A stretch of DNA of 64,000 nucleotides from Aquatica leii (GCA_035610365.1 CM069432.1:105481529-105545528), one strand, 5' to 3'. Positions 11,460 to 21,750 are shown, counted from the first letter of the stretch. The notes: generated from the letters alone by a model not told the origin. Program-made: numbers and translations.

Positions 11460-12600
11460 TGGCCAAAACGATTATGCAATTACGATGAATGGATCATTAT
11501 GCAAAATAATGATCGCGATATCGAGCGTCTGTACAATAACGATCGCAATCATTGATCGCTTGTAAAATAACAATTGCGGTTGTGGAAAAGAAATTAATAC
11601 TTTTAATTATCGCATAAACAAATAAGACTAATATAACACGATTTTACCTATAATATTTACTTTAATAAATGTATAATAAACTTTAAGTATGCAGGTAGTT
11701 CACGGAAAATCGTAAAATTTTGTGTAACCCCTTTGCTCTTTTCCTCGTAAGAATTTTAAACCACATACAGATTTTTTAATAAAAAAGTAACATGGATTTA
11801 AACATTGAATTATATTTTTTTTGTTTACAGAAATTTAACAATGCATTCTCTTCAAAGAGAATTAGAAAATTCTTCTAGGAAAGAACGTTTGTAAAATTTG
11901 TGTCACACATTCAGCATTTTGGGAAAAACCTAGCTTTGTATAAACACCAAGGTAAATCATAAAAACACAGAAAGTTAAAAACAATAAGCATTAACTACAA
12001 ATGACAATACGTATTTGAAAAGAATTGCAAATTTATTTTTAATACATAAATCTTATGTTTGAGACAAATATCAACACAAGTTATGAATAATTACTCAACA
12101 ATCTTTTCAAGGTCAATTTCAAATAGAAACATTTAATTTACGAAAGAACGACACTTGTTTTTTAATATGTTGTTTATTAATGCTTTAAACTGTTTGTTCG
12201 TAAGTTTGCATCAGAATTCAAATAGCACGTCATGTCGAAAAAAAAAATCACAGTAGTATCTCTTTTCTGTGAATTTTTGTAAATATTTTTTTTAAATCTA
12301 AATATGAACAAATTTTAATTAATTTATTGTTTAGAAATAATATTAAAAAATACTTAAGTATGTTGATTTTTAATACTCCAAACGTTATTGTATCCCGGAA
12401 AACGAAAATCGAATGTTTATGGCTAGATTTATGACTAACTTTACACGAGCGACTTTTTAGCAACAGTCGATTACTAATTAATTCTAAATACCATGATTGC
12501 GATCATTGATCGTAGAAAATAATACCGATCTCAACCACTGATTTACAGCAATTATTTTAAGTTATTGTACAATCAAGTGCAACTAGAAGAAGAAGAATCC
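11460..12600. repeat. Dispersed GATC-rich repeat, copy 1
   Basis: Shares long collinear blocks with 38320-38930: TATGCAGGTA followed by AAAATCGTAAAATT, then an AACAATGCAT/AACGTATGCAT block with AGAATTA, then a GATC-rich tail (TGATCGCGAT, ATCATTGATCG). Spacing of the blocks is similar in both copies. No coding sequence is recognisable and I cannot assign a family; a Helitron or MITE derivative is possible. Confidence 0.5.
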
Positions 12601-13149
12601 GGACAAGGAGATTCTCCGATGCTAATTTAAACCATTTTTAAACGTTTGGTAGGAAAAAAAAATTTACCTGATTGAAGGTGTAGAACAAGAACTGCAGTGT
12701 ATTAAAAATTTCCTTTTGTTGTTATACATTATCTCCGAAGATGCTTCTCACAAATCTTCTTTTGCTTTAAATCTTCCAAGTCCATTGTGGCAATGTTTAT
12801 ATTTCCACAGTTTTTCTAACATTCTTTAGCACGCACTTTATCACTAATAAAAAACTTAAGAAAACTAGTACCTTTGTTTTCGGTATTATTATTTTCACAA
12901 TTAATATAAACACAACCGTGATTTGTAACTTTTCCCATTTTAAAAATAAATCAAAAATATATTTACACTTAAACTAAACAAAAGTTCAAACAAACTACTA
13001 CTACCACAATTTTAAAAATCGTATCGCAATGTTAACCTAAGAAAAATTTTGAATTCAATACCGAAGTTTACAAGTCGACAGACACGCAAGAACTGAAAAA
13101 TCTCGATCCAATACAAACGTGGCGACCTCTACATCTCGATCCAATCAGT

Positions 13150-13433
13150 CGATACGATATCGCCCCTTAAGTTGCATTTCTTCTTACATTTATTATTCAA
13201 TGGTGAAACTTAGTAAGTCACCGATATCAGAATTGTTAGCTATTATTGAATTAATAGTTTTTTTGTATTCGTCAAATAAAGGTTTAAAAATATCAAGCTC
13301 GAATTTGAGTCGTTTTAAATTAGTTTCTGAAAGATTTTCATTGATAGTCAAGCAGATCTTTAAATTCTTCTAATTGTAAGATAATGCCCTTGGCGTTTAC
13401 AAAAAGGAATTTTATTTCTTTTTTTGAGGCCAT
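13150..13433 (-). pseudogene. Bel-Pao gag N-terminus, separated from the rest
   Basis: ATG at 13433 starts a frame reading ASKKEIKFLFVNAKGIILQLE. After one frameshift near 13345 it continues with ETNLKRLKFELDIFKPLFDEY and IEN-like helices to about 13190. This is the helical N-terminal region of Bel/Pao Gag that precedes the DUF1759 part found at 9240-8405. It shows the element once ran unbroken and was split by later insertion. Confidence 0.7.
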
Positions 13434-13969
13434 TGTAATTACTAATGGCTAAATAACTAAATCTCTTTAACTAAATTATTTATAGACTGATAACACAAGG
13501 TGTGAACGTTAAATTAAATTCGTATTTAAACCGTTCTATAATAATTACACAAAACTGTATATCAAATGTAAAAGGAAAATTTTAATTTGCGAACGATTGA
13601 ATTATTATAATAATCGATAATAATTATCGAATTTGCTGTTAAAAAAGCTGAAACACTATACGAATACGTGTTACATTTATAAACAAAATTAATAACGAAA
13701 TTATTTTATACGCAGTAACAATAGGTGATATGATAAAGAAGGAAAGACTTACTCACACTTTTGTGGATAAACGGAGACAGCTCAAAAGGCAACCGCACGC
13801 TTAAGTCACACCTGCGAAATGCCGGGAAAATGCTCTTGCTACTATCTCTCTTTGTTGCAGAGGTAACACTATGTTGCGTTCTTCCTCCAACACATTGGTC
13901 GATGAATTAAATGTTTTTTTTTTAAATTGAAGCGATAACCATAAATCCGGCTGACGAAGGACCAAACTT
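13434..13969 (-). other. Bel-Pao 5' leader with probable primer-binding region
   Basis: About 530 bases between the LTR and the gag ATG. Directly after the LTR end the minus strand reads TTTGGTCCTTCGTCAGCCGG, the position expected for the tRNA primer-binding site. I could not match it with certainty to one tRNA. The 63-codon open frame here (13992-13801) has no recognisable domain. Confidence 0.5.
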
Positions 13970-14272
13970 TGTATCGTTGTAGAATTTGTCAATACAAAAG
14001 TTCAAGAAAAAATAAATTCAACGTCTTCAAGAAGGAAACGCTGCCGTAAATGCTGGATTTCGAAATAAATGTAAACGCCTCGAATCAAAAGAAAACTTAA
14101 AATTAATAATAATACAAAAAAGCAGTATAAACAGATTGTAGTAATTATAATTGTGCCGATACTTGGGCATACAAGGAGGTATCAAGTATGTACCTTAGCA
14201 CCCTTAGCAATACACTGCCCTATTTAGCGACGCCACACGTTCAACGTAAGCAACCCGTAAGCGCTAGCAACA
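13970..14272 (-). repeat. 5' LTR of the Bel-Pao element
   Basis: The inner end (13970-14103) matches the fragment at 4720-4851. The outer end is placed at 14272, where the minus strand starts TGTTGCTAGCGC, so the unit runs TGTT...ATACA. The outer boundary is an inference because no target duplication could be matched to the other end. Confidence 0.55.
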
Positions 14273-14331
14273 TACGTATTGTAACCAAACAAACCAATTT
14301 TTGACATTTTCCGCACGTTATGTAGAGAACT

Positions 14332-14408
14332 TATTTTTCATATCACCTGCATTGAAACAGCGAGTTTTGATCTCTGTTTTGCCAGTCGAAACAAGACAAT
14401 TTCAGACC
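14332..14408 (+). repeat. Left inverted repeat of the YR element
   Basis: Starts ATTTTTCATATCACCTG and continues through GAGTTTTGAT and GCCAGTCGAA. The reverse complement occurs at 25024-25098 with few differences. Confidence 0.75.
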
Positions 14409-14416
14409 AATGCGAC

Positions 14417-14482
14417 TGTGCCGGGCAGAAACAACGTTGTTTCTCCCCTAGGGGAGAAACAACGTTGTTTCTGCCCGGCACA
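14417..14482. repeat. Perfect 66-bp palindrome
   Basis: The sequence TGTGCCGGGCAGAAACAACG continues to a centre at CCCCTAGGGG (14449/14450) and is mirrored exactly to CCCGGCACA at 14482. Each arm itself contains a 16-bp palindrome (GAAACAACGTTGTTTC). A related but not identical hairpin sits at 25101-25207. Confidence 0.95.
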
Positions 14483-14541
14483 TTCATTTATTATTCATTT
14501 ATTTATTATTTATGTCTTTATTTTAAGTCTGTCAGAATCGC

Positions 14542-14545
14542 ATTT
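14542..14545. repeat. Target-site duplication ATTT (left)
   Basis: ATTT directly precedes the left LTR and recurs at 23707-23710 directly after the right LTR. Four-base duplications are usual for Gypsy-type integrases. Confidence 0.85.
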
Positions 14546-16481
14546 TGTTACACTCTAAAACGATGGTTTAGAGAAGGTAACAATGGGATGGTGGTTTGCC
14601 AGCTAACTTAGTCGAGAAGGGGCGGGTCGAATTATTTGTCTCTCACTTACCTTTTTGCCGAGTTTACTTAAATCAGGAAGAGTTGTTAAGGGCGCCACCG
14701 AATTTTTAGTCACTGTAAAATGTTCGCCAAAACCGGAAATTCGAACACTCCGTAGATGAAAACAGGCGATTCAGAGAAAGTCAAATATGAGATAATAATT
14801 CGTATATTAAAATTTAAAGCAAGTAAAATGGTTAATAAAATCATTCAAATTAATCTTAAATTTAAAAGTCGCACAGGGAATCAGCCGCAGAGCGCTTGGT
14901 CGTACGTACGACTCGCCGCAAACGATAAATGCCGCTACTCGAGAACTACCTTAACTTAATTCACAACTAAAGCATGCATACAACAAAACATCAAACAAAA
15001 TAATAAATCAAGACTGCGCACCGAGTCAGAGGGGTCTAAAGTTTGATAATCAAGACATAATTGAATTCTAAGACTCTATTCTGATCGATTCGCCCGTCTT
15101 GACTTTAACCAACAATTTAAATCAACCAAAAACAAAATCAAATAGAAGTACGCGTCGAAAATAACTGGTGTCCGTGATGTTCTTCTAACGATCGAATTGG
15201 AGGCGAGTTCTTCAGTTGAAGAGGTGATAAGTTGTTAAAGGTACTTACAGGTATGCCTGCAGTTTGACAGCTACTAATCCTTAGTTTACAACAAAAACTC
15301 AACACTTTATTGTCAGAATCGATTCACTTAACTCCGTCAAAGACGTTACACGCGTTCAGCATCGGTAAAACGCGTCGATACAGTACCATTAGCCGGGAAA
15401 ACTTTATAAAGTCCGCAGTAGCGACTATTTTCTCAATTGGGAGAACAACCGGCAACTTTTCCGGAACTAATTATTACAATCGTCAATTCTTTAAATGTTC
15501 CGCTTGTTCGTTCAATTACCCACACTTTAACATTCTTCGTTTACCGAACTTTTCACCTCAAGGTCTTATTCTTGCCTCAATCGTTTGATTTTAACCAATT
15601 TTCGTAGTTCACCTTTATTTAATTAAACACACACAAGTGCGGTTCTAATTTGCCACTTGAATTAGAATGTTTAAGTAACGTAATGTTCATCACCTGTATT
15701 TATAATGCGTCGCCGAAAACTCGGTGTTAATTACCCGCATAAAACACTTGACTTCTTGAACCGAACTTAAATCAACTATTTGTTTTACAAATTTCAATTA
15801 TACAAAATTTCTGATTGGATTCGAAATTATATTAATTGACCTTTTCTTTCGAGGGCCAAAAAGGAACTTAACTTTCCTCTGGAAAGAATGAAGCTTAAAT
15901 AGCCCCTTCTCAAAAACAAAATCTCCAATCAAAAACCTTACATTAATTACATCTTACTTTAAGACAAAGAACTTAACATAATTTAGGTACGTGACAATTC
16001 TTATCCGAATCTTCCCACGCAACAGCTAAATTAGCACTTGCTTCTGATTATGAAATATAACAAGAATGATAGCTCAGCAAGTCCATGGGAACAGAGTAAT
16101 AAACGCGTTCAGAAACATAAATCTTACTCTAATCTAAACTTAAAATATACAAAGAGACATCTGAACAAAGAATAATTCTAAGTAAAATAATTTTTAACAT
16201 GAACCAAATCTCAAGTTTCAAAAATTTAATGGGTTTAAGGCACGTACACAGACATCCGTCGCCAAAAGATATTCAATTACCAGATAATAAATAATTTTAA
16301 ATGAATGTCAATAAATACAATGGAAACTTTTAAAATGTTACCAAGAAATACGCAATTCGAAAATACAAAGAAGTTTATTGAACGATGGAAATGCTAAACA
16401 CACCCGTAATTACAACATAATAATAAAAAAAAATATTTGGATAAAAACTCTCAGCCCCCAAAAACCACCGGGACGGTGACA
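14546..16481 (-). repeat. Gypsy 3' LTR (1936 bp)
   Basis: On the plus strand it runs from TGTTACACTC to CGGGACGGTGACA, so on the element strand it starts TGTCACCG and ends GTAACA. It is nearly identical to 21773-23706. Small open frames inside it (15310-15588, 14756-14959) are repeated in the other LTR and show no domain. Confidence 0.95.
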
Positions 16482-16490
16482 CCCCCCTTA
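16482..16490 (-). other. Polypurine tract of the Gypsy element
   Basis: On the minus strand TAAGGGGGG lies directly before the 3' LTR start (TGTCACC), where the plus-strand DNA primer is expected. The 325 bases from here to the pol stop are non-coding, leaving no room for an envelope gene. Confidence 0.8.
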
Positions 16491-16816
16491 CAAGAAGAGT
16501 GATTTCCCAAATTACTCTAACCAAAAAAAAAAATTAAAAGCGATAGAATACCAAAACAAAAAAAAAGGTACCGTAAGCCAAAAGGAATCGGTGGATTTTG
16601 GACGAAATGCAAGGCTCGACACGATGCACCGGTCATGAGTAGAGAAGAGGGCACGCCATGTTTCACGGTATCCACATGTTGTAAAATCCCACAACCAACC
16701 CACGACCGACACAAAGCAACCTTACCTGTGATAGCAAAACGCCAAAACCACCGACACAAACATCTGACCAACGGCGCAAAACGATAAAATAATAAAAAAA
16801 ATAATAATAAAAAAAA

Positions 16817-19252
16817 TTATTCTTGGGAGGGATCGAGCTTCAAATCCTTTGCGTTCCACACACCTCTTGAAGTGCCAGAAGCATCAGATAATTCATAAGT
16901 TTGGTACGACACCTTGCGTCGAATTAGAAAAGGACCCACAAATTTGGGTGCTAACTTAGCGGTAAAATGACGGGAAGCATCGGAGAGGACATAGTTCCTC
17001 CTCCAAACGGTATCTCCAATTTCAAAAGGAGCGGCACGACGACGCAAGTCATAATATTTTTTTGATCGTATATAAGCGGCCTCTAATCGCTTTTTAATAT
17101 CACGGTAGACATCGTTAAAAACATTGCTCCTAGGAGCCAAGTGAGTTCGATCGCTGAATGTAATGTCATTAAGTTCGGCATTGTCGGATGTAGGACCAAA
17201 ACGGGAGCCGTCAAGACATATTTCTTGACCAAAGTTAGTAAAATATGGTGTCAGGCCGGTTACCTCATGCACGGCAGTTCGGATAGCACAAGCCACTTTG
17301 GCTAGGTACTTATCCCAATCACGATGATTATCCCCTACGTATGAGGCTAACATGGTTTTCATTACCCTATTTACTCTTTCGGAAGGGTTGGCCTGGGGAT
17401 GGTAATGCGCATTGAAAATTATTCGCGAATTGTATTGGGCTACCATTTTAGTAAACTCACGACTACGGAATTGAGTCCCATTGTCACATAAGATATATTG
17501 AGGAGCTCCAAACATTAGAATGACATCCTCTTCTAAACGTTTAGTCACTGCCGCAGCAGTAGCGTTACGTAACGGGAAGAACAAGACAAACTTTGAGAAG
17601 CAATCCGCCACTACCAATACATACAAATATCCACTTTTTGATCGTGGCAAGGGTCCGACAATATCCGTAGCAATCATTTGCCAGGGTTTTTCTACGACTG
17701 GATGACGTGACATCAATCCAGCAGGGCGTTGTTGCTCGGGCTTATGAGCAATACACGTATGACATTTCCTTACGTAGCGACCAACGTCGACTTTCATCTT
17801 CGGCCAATAATAAAGCCGAGAGATTCTCTCATAAGTTTTGAAAATGCCCAAATGACCTGAAGTGGGTTCGTCATGAAATTTATGTAATAAGGCTGAACGT
17901 TCCGCCTTAGGAACTACCTCCCTCCAGTTATCTGACTCGCTAGATAAGTCTGGATAGTCTACCGAGACGTGTTTAAATAATTTACCGTTATTTATTTTCC
18001 AATTCGGGAAAGCTTGGGGGTCGCGTTCAATTGATTTCATGAGTTTATTTAGCCATTTGTCGGGTTCACTGACCGCAGAATTCCTTACCGTCATTGCATT
18101 CAGCACGGGTACGGCACGAGACAAAGTATCGGGAACGACATGGTCTTTACCTTTCCGGTGAACTATATCAAAACTATACTGCTGCATACGTACAGCCCAA
18201 CGCGCTAAACGTCCGGTAGGGTCCTTTAAGTTGTGTAACCATACTAAAGAGGCATGGTCCGTAATAACCGTAAAATGGGTTCCCTCTAAATAAGGTCGTA
18301 ACTTTTCGATGGCCCAAAGTACCGCGAGACATTCTTTCTCTGTGGTGGAAAATTTTCTTTCATTTCGTGTCAAAGACCTACTACTATAACAAATAACCCG
18401 TTCTTCATTGTCTATATTCTGCGTTAGTACGGCCGCAATGCCAAAGTCAGAAGCGTCGGCCTGTACGGTGAATGGTAAATCGAAATTTGGACAAGATAAA
18501 ATAGGTGCTGAAACTAAACATTTCTTAATAATTTCAAAAGCTTCTACACATTGAGGAGTCCAAACAAACCTTGCTGATTTCTTTAACAAATTAGTCAAAG
18601 GTGCTATAATTGATGAAAATTCCGATATGAACCGTCTATACCATGAAGCCATTCCAATCAGACGCCTGACCTCTGATACCGTGGTACGCGTTGGGATGTT
18701 AATGATTGTTTCAACCTTTTCGGGGTCTACCGATAAACCGTTGGAATCTACGACATACCCGAGATATTTCAATTCAGATTGACAAAGACGGCACTTATCA
18801 AAGCTTAAGGTCAAATTCGCTTCCTTGAATCTTTTCAAAACTTCAGCCAACACCTCAATGTGTTTTTCGAAAGTTGGAGTACATATAATAGTATCATCCA
18901 AATAAACAAAGACATAGGGTTCTAATTCGGGTCCAAGAATTTTATCAATGAGTCGCTGCCATGAAGCCGGAGCATTAGCCAAACCAAAAGGTAACCTTTT
19001 AAACTGAAACAAGCCTCTATTGGGAACTGTGAACGCGGTATATTGTTTTGAGTCTTGACTTAACGGAATTTGCCAATACGCAGATTTGATATCCAAAGAA
19101 GAAATAAATTTAGCATCACGTAATTGGTCTAAAATGGTTGAAACATAAGGTAAAGGGTAAGCATCCCTTTCAGTTACTTTATTTAACTTTCGGAAATCCA
19201 CGCAGAATCTATGCGTGCCATCTTTTTGACTAATAAAATAGGACTCGACCAC
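16817..19252 (-). CDS. pol: Gypsy Pol: reverse transcriptase, RNase H, integrase
   Basis: An 811-codon open frame. RT: FCVDFRKLNKVT, LDIKSAYWQI, FKRLPFGLANAPA and the catalytic YLDDTI (about residue 118). RNase H: QADASDFGIAAVL and TTEKECLAVLWAIEKL. Integrase: HHCC zinc region (HLGIFKTYERISRLYYWP, CHTCIAHKPE), then the catalytic core with D of ATDIVGPL, D of CDNGTQF and E of PSERVNR. It ends with a KFVGPFLI (GPY/F-type) module and no chromodomain. All catalytic residues are present. The first codons overlap the upstream protease frame (to 19183) in another phase; the break falls in a run of five A near 19215, fitting a one-base loss or an assembly error. Otherwise the frame is intact, in keeping with the young LTRs. 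Confidence 0.94.
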   Translation of the reverse strand: MVESYFISQKDGTHRFCVDFRKLNKVTERDAYPLPYVSTILDQLRDAKFISSLDIKSAYWQIPLSQDSKQYTAFTVPNRGLFQFKRLPFGLANAPASWQRLIDKILGPELEPYVFVYLDDTIICTPTFEKHIEVLAEVLKRFKEANLTLSFDKCRLCQSELKYLGYVVDSNGLSVDPEKVETIINIPTRTTVSEVRRLIGMASWYRRFISEFSSIIAPLTNLLKKSARFVWTPQCVEAFEIIKKCLVSAPILSCPNFDLPFTVQADASDFGIAAVLTQNIDNEERVICYSSRSLTRNERKFSTTEKECLAVLWAIEKLRPYLEGTHFTVITDHASLVWLHNLKDPTGRLARWAVRMQQYSFDIVHRKGKDHVVPDTLSRAVPVLNAMTVRNSAVSEPDKWLNKLMKSIERDPQAFPNWKINNGKLFKHVSVDYPDLSSESDNWREVVPKAERSALLHKFHDEPTSGHLGIFKTYERISRLYYWPKMKVDVGRYVRKCHTCIAHKPEQQRPAGLMSRHPVVEKPWQMIATDIVGPLPRSKSGYLYVLVVADCFSKFVLFFPLRNATAAAVTKRLEEDVILMFGAPQYILCDNGTQFRSREFTKMVAQYNSRIIFNAHYHPQANPSERVNRVMKTMLASYVGDNHRDWDKYLAKVACAIRTAVHEVTGLTPYFTNFGQEICLDGSRFGPTSDNAELNDITFSDRTHLAPRSNVFNDVYRDIKKRLEAAYIRSKKYYDLRRRAAPFEIGDTVWRRNYVLSDASRHFTAKLAPKFVGPFLIRRKVSYQTYELSDASGTSRGVWNAKDLKLDPSQE

Positions 19253-20052
19253 GCACTACTAGATTTCTCGACCACATCCAACTTTAACATTTTGTCCAGC
19301 TCGGCGTCAATTTGTTTTTGCATATAAGGAGAAACTCTATAATACCGTTGCTTAATTGGGGAGGCGGTAGTTTTAATTTCATGTTCGATCAAATTAGTAT
19401 AACCCAACGTCGCTTTTGATTCCGAAAAATAAGGATCAATCACCGAATGTAATTTAGAATTTTGTTCAGCTGTTAAATCCGCGCGTGACACGACAGCTGG
19501 TTTTGGGTCATTGACTGCGTCAGCGGTGGCGATCGACGCAAACTTCCACTGACCTTTCCGTAAGTCTGGAACGAACCCAGATTGTTTCCAATAATCAACT
19601 CCAAGAATTAAGGAGTTCGATATCTCCGGTACTACAAGGACGTTAACTAAAGTCATTTTGCCCTTCATCACAATAGGCAAGTCAACGGAACCGATAGATT
19701 CAATAGTTTCACCGTTAGCTACAGTACATTTAATTTTGTCTTTGTTATTTAAACGAACGCCTAATTTGTTTAAACGACGCCAGGTTTTATCGCCGATGAT
19801 CGTTCGCGTAGCACCGCTATCCATAAGGCCGAGTACGTCATTACCGAAAATTTGAACGTTAATGAATGGACGCTGATCTTCCTCAGATGCATCAAAAACA
19901 TAGTCTAAAATAATTTTGGTTTTCTTAAAATTGGTTTCACGTTCACTAAATGCGGAATTATAAAATATTGCCGACTGTACTTGATTAGCGGAACGGACCA
20001 CTCGTCGGTCTTTTAATCCGTTCTTTGGAAGTTTTTTGAACAATTTGGACAC
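19183..20052 (-). CDS. Gypsy Pol N-terminal part: aspartic protease and start of RT
   Basis: A 289-codon frame entered from gag by -1 frameshift. GLMDSGATRTIIG (about residues 79-91) is the aspartic-protease active site, and SLILGVDYWKQSG holds the second conserved protease block (ILGxDF/Y). It then continues through IEHEIKTTASPIKQRYYRVS and LDKMLKLDVVEKSSSAWSSP, the lead-in to RT in Gypsy elements. The frame goes out of phase at 19215, so protease and polymerase would be separated in this copy unless the A run is misread. The protease would mature the Gag and Gag-Pol products. Confidence 0.9.
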   Translation of the reverse strand: MSKLFKKLPKNGLKDRRVVRSANQVQSAIFYNSAFSERETNFKKTKIILDYVFDASEEDQRPFINVQIFGNDVLGLMDSGATRTIIGDKTWRRLNKLGVRLNNKDKIKCTVANGETIESIGSVDLPIVMKGKMTLVNVLVVPEISNSLILGVDYWKQSGFVPDLRKGQWKFASIATADAVNDPKPAVVSRADLTAEQNSKLHSVIDPYFSESKATLGYTNLIEHEIKTTASPIKQRYYRVSPYMQKQIDAELDKMLKLDVVEKSSSAWSSPILLVKKMARIDSAWISES

Positions 20053-21374
20053 GTACGTACGGTAGCGTTTCGATTACCACAACGATAACAATATTGAGTT
20101 GACCTAGGTCGGTCACAATCTCGTGCCAAATGATGTTTACTTTGGCAATTCCAACATGATTTATTGGGAACACGATTAAAAACAGGCCGATCACGCGTCT
20201 CGTTATTAATTTTTGGTGTCTCAATTTTTCTTTCCGCGACTGGCGCATCCGGGATACCTAAGGCCGCAATGTCGCCTTCCAAATCGTATTTTCGTCTAAC
20301 CGGAGGAGTAAAATTTTCAATAGACTCTAAACTGTTTTCTATTAAACGTCCTAATTCAATTAATTCATTAATAGAGTTAATTTGGGTTAAACTTAATCGC
20401 GATAGGTAAATAGGTCTAATATTTTTACGTAAAATTTTTAACTGTGCGTCTTCCGATAATTTAGTTTCTAAACGATTAAACATTCCTTTCATAATTGCTA
20501 CGAAAATTCCGATCGGTTCTTTCTCGGATTGGGTTCGTTTTTGAATTTGTTCTAATAATTTATCATCAAAGTCGACAGGCTGAAACTGTAATTTTAAAAG
20601 GCGAACCAATTCAGGCCATGAATTAACCTCATTCTTAACCGAGCGCACGTAAATTAAAGCGTGATCCTGGAATAAATCTAAACATTCGGCAAACAGCTGA
20701 TCATCACCAACATTACGAGAAATTTGGTATTCGGAAACTTTTTCTAAGAAGGAGTTCAAAGACAGTGAGCCACTATTACCCTTATATTTTATATCCCATT
20801 TCCAACAAGGGGTCGATTTCGAATGATTAGTTGACACTGGAGACACCGTAGTACTTGCAACCTGGCAAATATTATTCACATTAGAGGTGGAAGGAGTACT
20901 TTCGATATTTAATTTGACATCAATAGGTTCTTCCGGTGGATCAGAAGTATTTTCCACCGCGACCACTTGACGATCTAAGAGTTCATAACGGGAAATAAGA
21001 ACGACTAATTCCTGAAGTAATTTTTCTTTAACTTCAGAATCATCACCTTTTTTTGGTATGGCGTTATTAATTCTATTTAAAGCATGCTTAAATTTTGTTT
21101 CGATAATAGAAGAAGTTTTTGATGAAGGACTGGTAACCAATTCGGTAATTAATGCGTCAATTTCGGATATAACTAAAGTAATTGCAGCTTTATCGGTAAC
21201 AAAATCAAAAGAATAAGGAGGACGGATTGGAGATTTTCCCGTTGCTTCCTCTGCTAAAAATGTTTTTAACCAAGCACGTAATGCAGTAACTCCTAAGGTG
21301 GTATCTCCACCCCTAATTGAAACCTCATATTTTAATTCGTCATGTGATAATCTGACGATATTTAACTTATACAT
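20013..21374 (-). CDS. gag: Gypsy Gag with zinc knuckle
   Basis: A 453-codon open frame. The first 200 residues are weakly conserved and acidic to polar. The middle (about 210-340) is a capsid-like helical domain with FLEKVSEYQISRNVGDDQLF, LIYVRSVKNEV and EQIQKRTQSEKEPIGIFVAI. The C-terminus has CWNCQSKHHLARDC, a C-x2-C-x4-H-x4-C knuckle, followed by a second cysteine cluster CYRCGN..CPNC. Gag builds the particle and binds the RNA. It overlaps the protease frame by 40 bases at a slippery site. The same Gag lineage is seen as a wreck at 48263-47862. The start ATG at 21374 is the first in frame and follows a 398-bp leader. Confidence 0.93.
   Translation of the reverse strand: MYKLNIVRLSHDELKYEVSIRGGDTTLGVTALRAWLKTFLAEEATGKSPIRPPYSFDFVTDKAAITLVISEIDALITELVTSPSSKTSSIIETKFKHALNRINNAIPKKGDDSEVKEKLLQELVVLISRYELLDRQVVAVENTSDPPEEPIDVKLNIESTPSTSNVNNICQVASTTVSPVSTNHSKSTPCWKWDIKYKGNSGSLSLNSFLEKVSEYQISRNVGDDQLFAECLDLFQDHALIYVRSVKNEVNSWPELVRLLKLQFQPVDFDDKLLEQIQKRTQSEKEPIGIFVAIMKGMFNRLETKLSEDAQLKILRKNIRPIYLSRLSLTQINSINELIELGRLIENSLESIENFTPPVRRKYDLEGDIAALGIPDAPVAERKIETPKINNETRDRPVFNRVPNKSCWNCQSKHHLARDCDRPRSTQYCYRCGNRNATVRTCPNCSKNFQRTD
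20031..20037 (-). promoter_or_regulatory. Slippery heptamer A AAA AAC for -1 gag-pol frameshift
   Basis: In the 40-base gag/pol overlap the gag codons read tcA AAA AAC. A slip of one base back enters exactly the protease frame (KKLPKNGLKDRR). A AAA AAC is a well-known -1 frameshift heptamer in retroviral elements. I did not identify a downstream pseudoknot. Confidence 0.8.
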
Positions 21375-21750
21375 TGTAGATGATTAAACGTGAACGAACC
21401 TTTATAAATTAAAGTGTAAAAGAAAAAAGTGTTGACTCAATCGGATTCCCGATGTAAAAGAATATCTCAATTAGCACGCGCCAACTAATAAAAACTGACC
21501 TTTGTGATCCGGTCAATGACTCGCCGATAACGATACATAAATAAACATCAAATAAGCTTGTGGAAAGAAATATCGACTTCCACTCGGAAACAACAATTGA
21601 TCTAAAGACAACAAATCGAACACAATTTTTCTTAACACACCTAAAACGCTGAACAGAATTTAATCTAACAAATAATCGACTAATAGGTAAAAACAAATTT
21701 ATGAAACGTCAAAATTAGGTATTTTCTTAACACAGTGAGAGACAATTGGG
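21375..21750 (-). other. Gypsy 5' leader
   Basis: About 375 bases between primer site and gag ATG. No conserved coding. Confidence 0.7.

Larger units (their letters stand above)
9241..13130. other. Insertion block splitting the Bel-Pao gag gene
   Basis: About 3.9 kb of AT-rich repeats lie between the two halves of gag. I see an inverted Penelope-like pair (9741-10682) and a GATC-rich dispersed repeat (11460-12600). The rest has only short open frames. A perfect 14-bp palindrome (TTTAATGCATTAAA) is near 10220. I could not fix the exact breakpoints or a target duplication. Confidence 0.6.
4720..14272 (-). mobile_element. Bel-Pao LTR retrotransposon, decayed and interrupted
   Basis: On the minus strand this runs 5' LTR (about 14272-13970), leader, gag start (13433), gag middle and zinc knuckles (9240-8405), protease (about 8050), RT (7270-6540), RNase H region (6385-5423), integrase start (5222-4836) and a piece of LTR (4851-4720). 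The DUF1759-type gag, long protease-to-RT linker and RT-RNaseH-IN order identify Bel/Pao. Foreign sequence of about 3.9 kb sits inside gag (about 9240-13130). The integrase core and most of the 3' LTR are deleted. The whole unit is full of frameshifts. Confidence 0.85.

Noticed and set aside
15310..15588. 92-codon frame repeated at 22536-22814
   Set aside because: It lies in both Gypsy LTRs and has no known domain; its repetition reflects the LTR, not a gene family.
16512..16771. Two short minus-strand frames between pol and the 3' LTR
   Set aside because: Considered as an envelope remnant, but too short and without signal peptide or cleavage motif.
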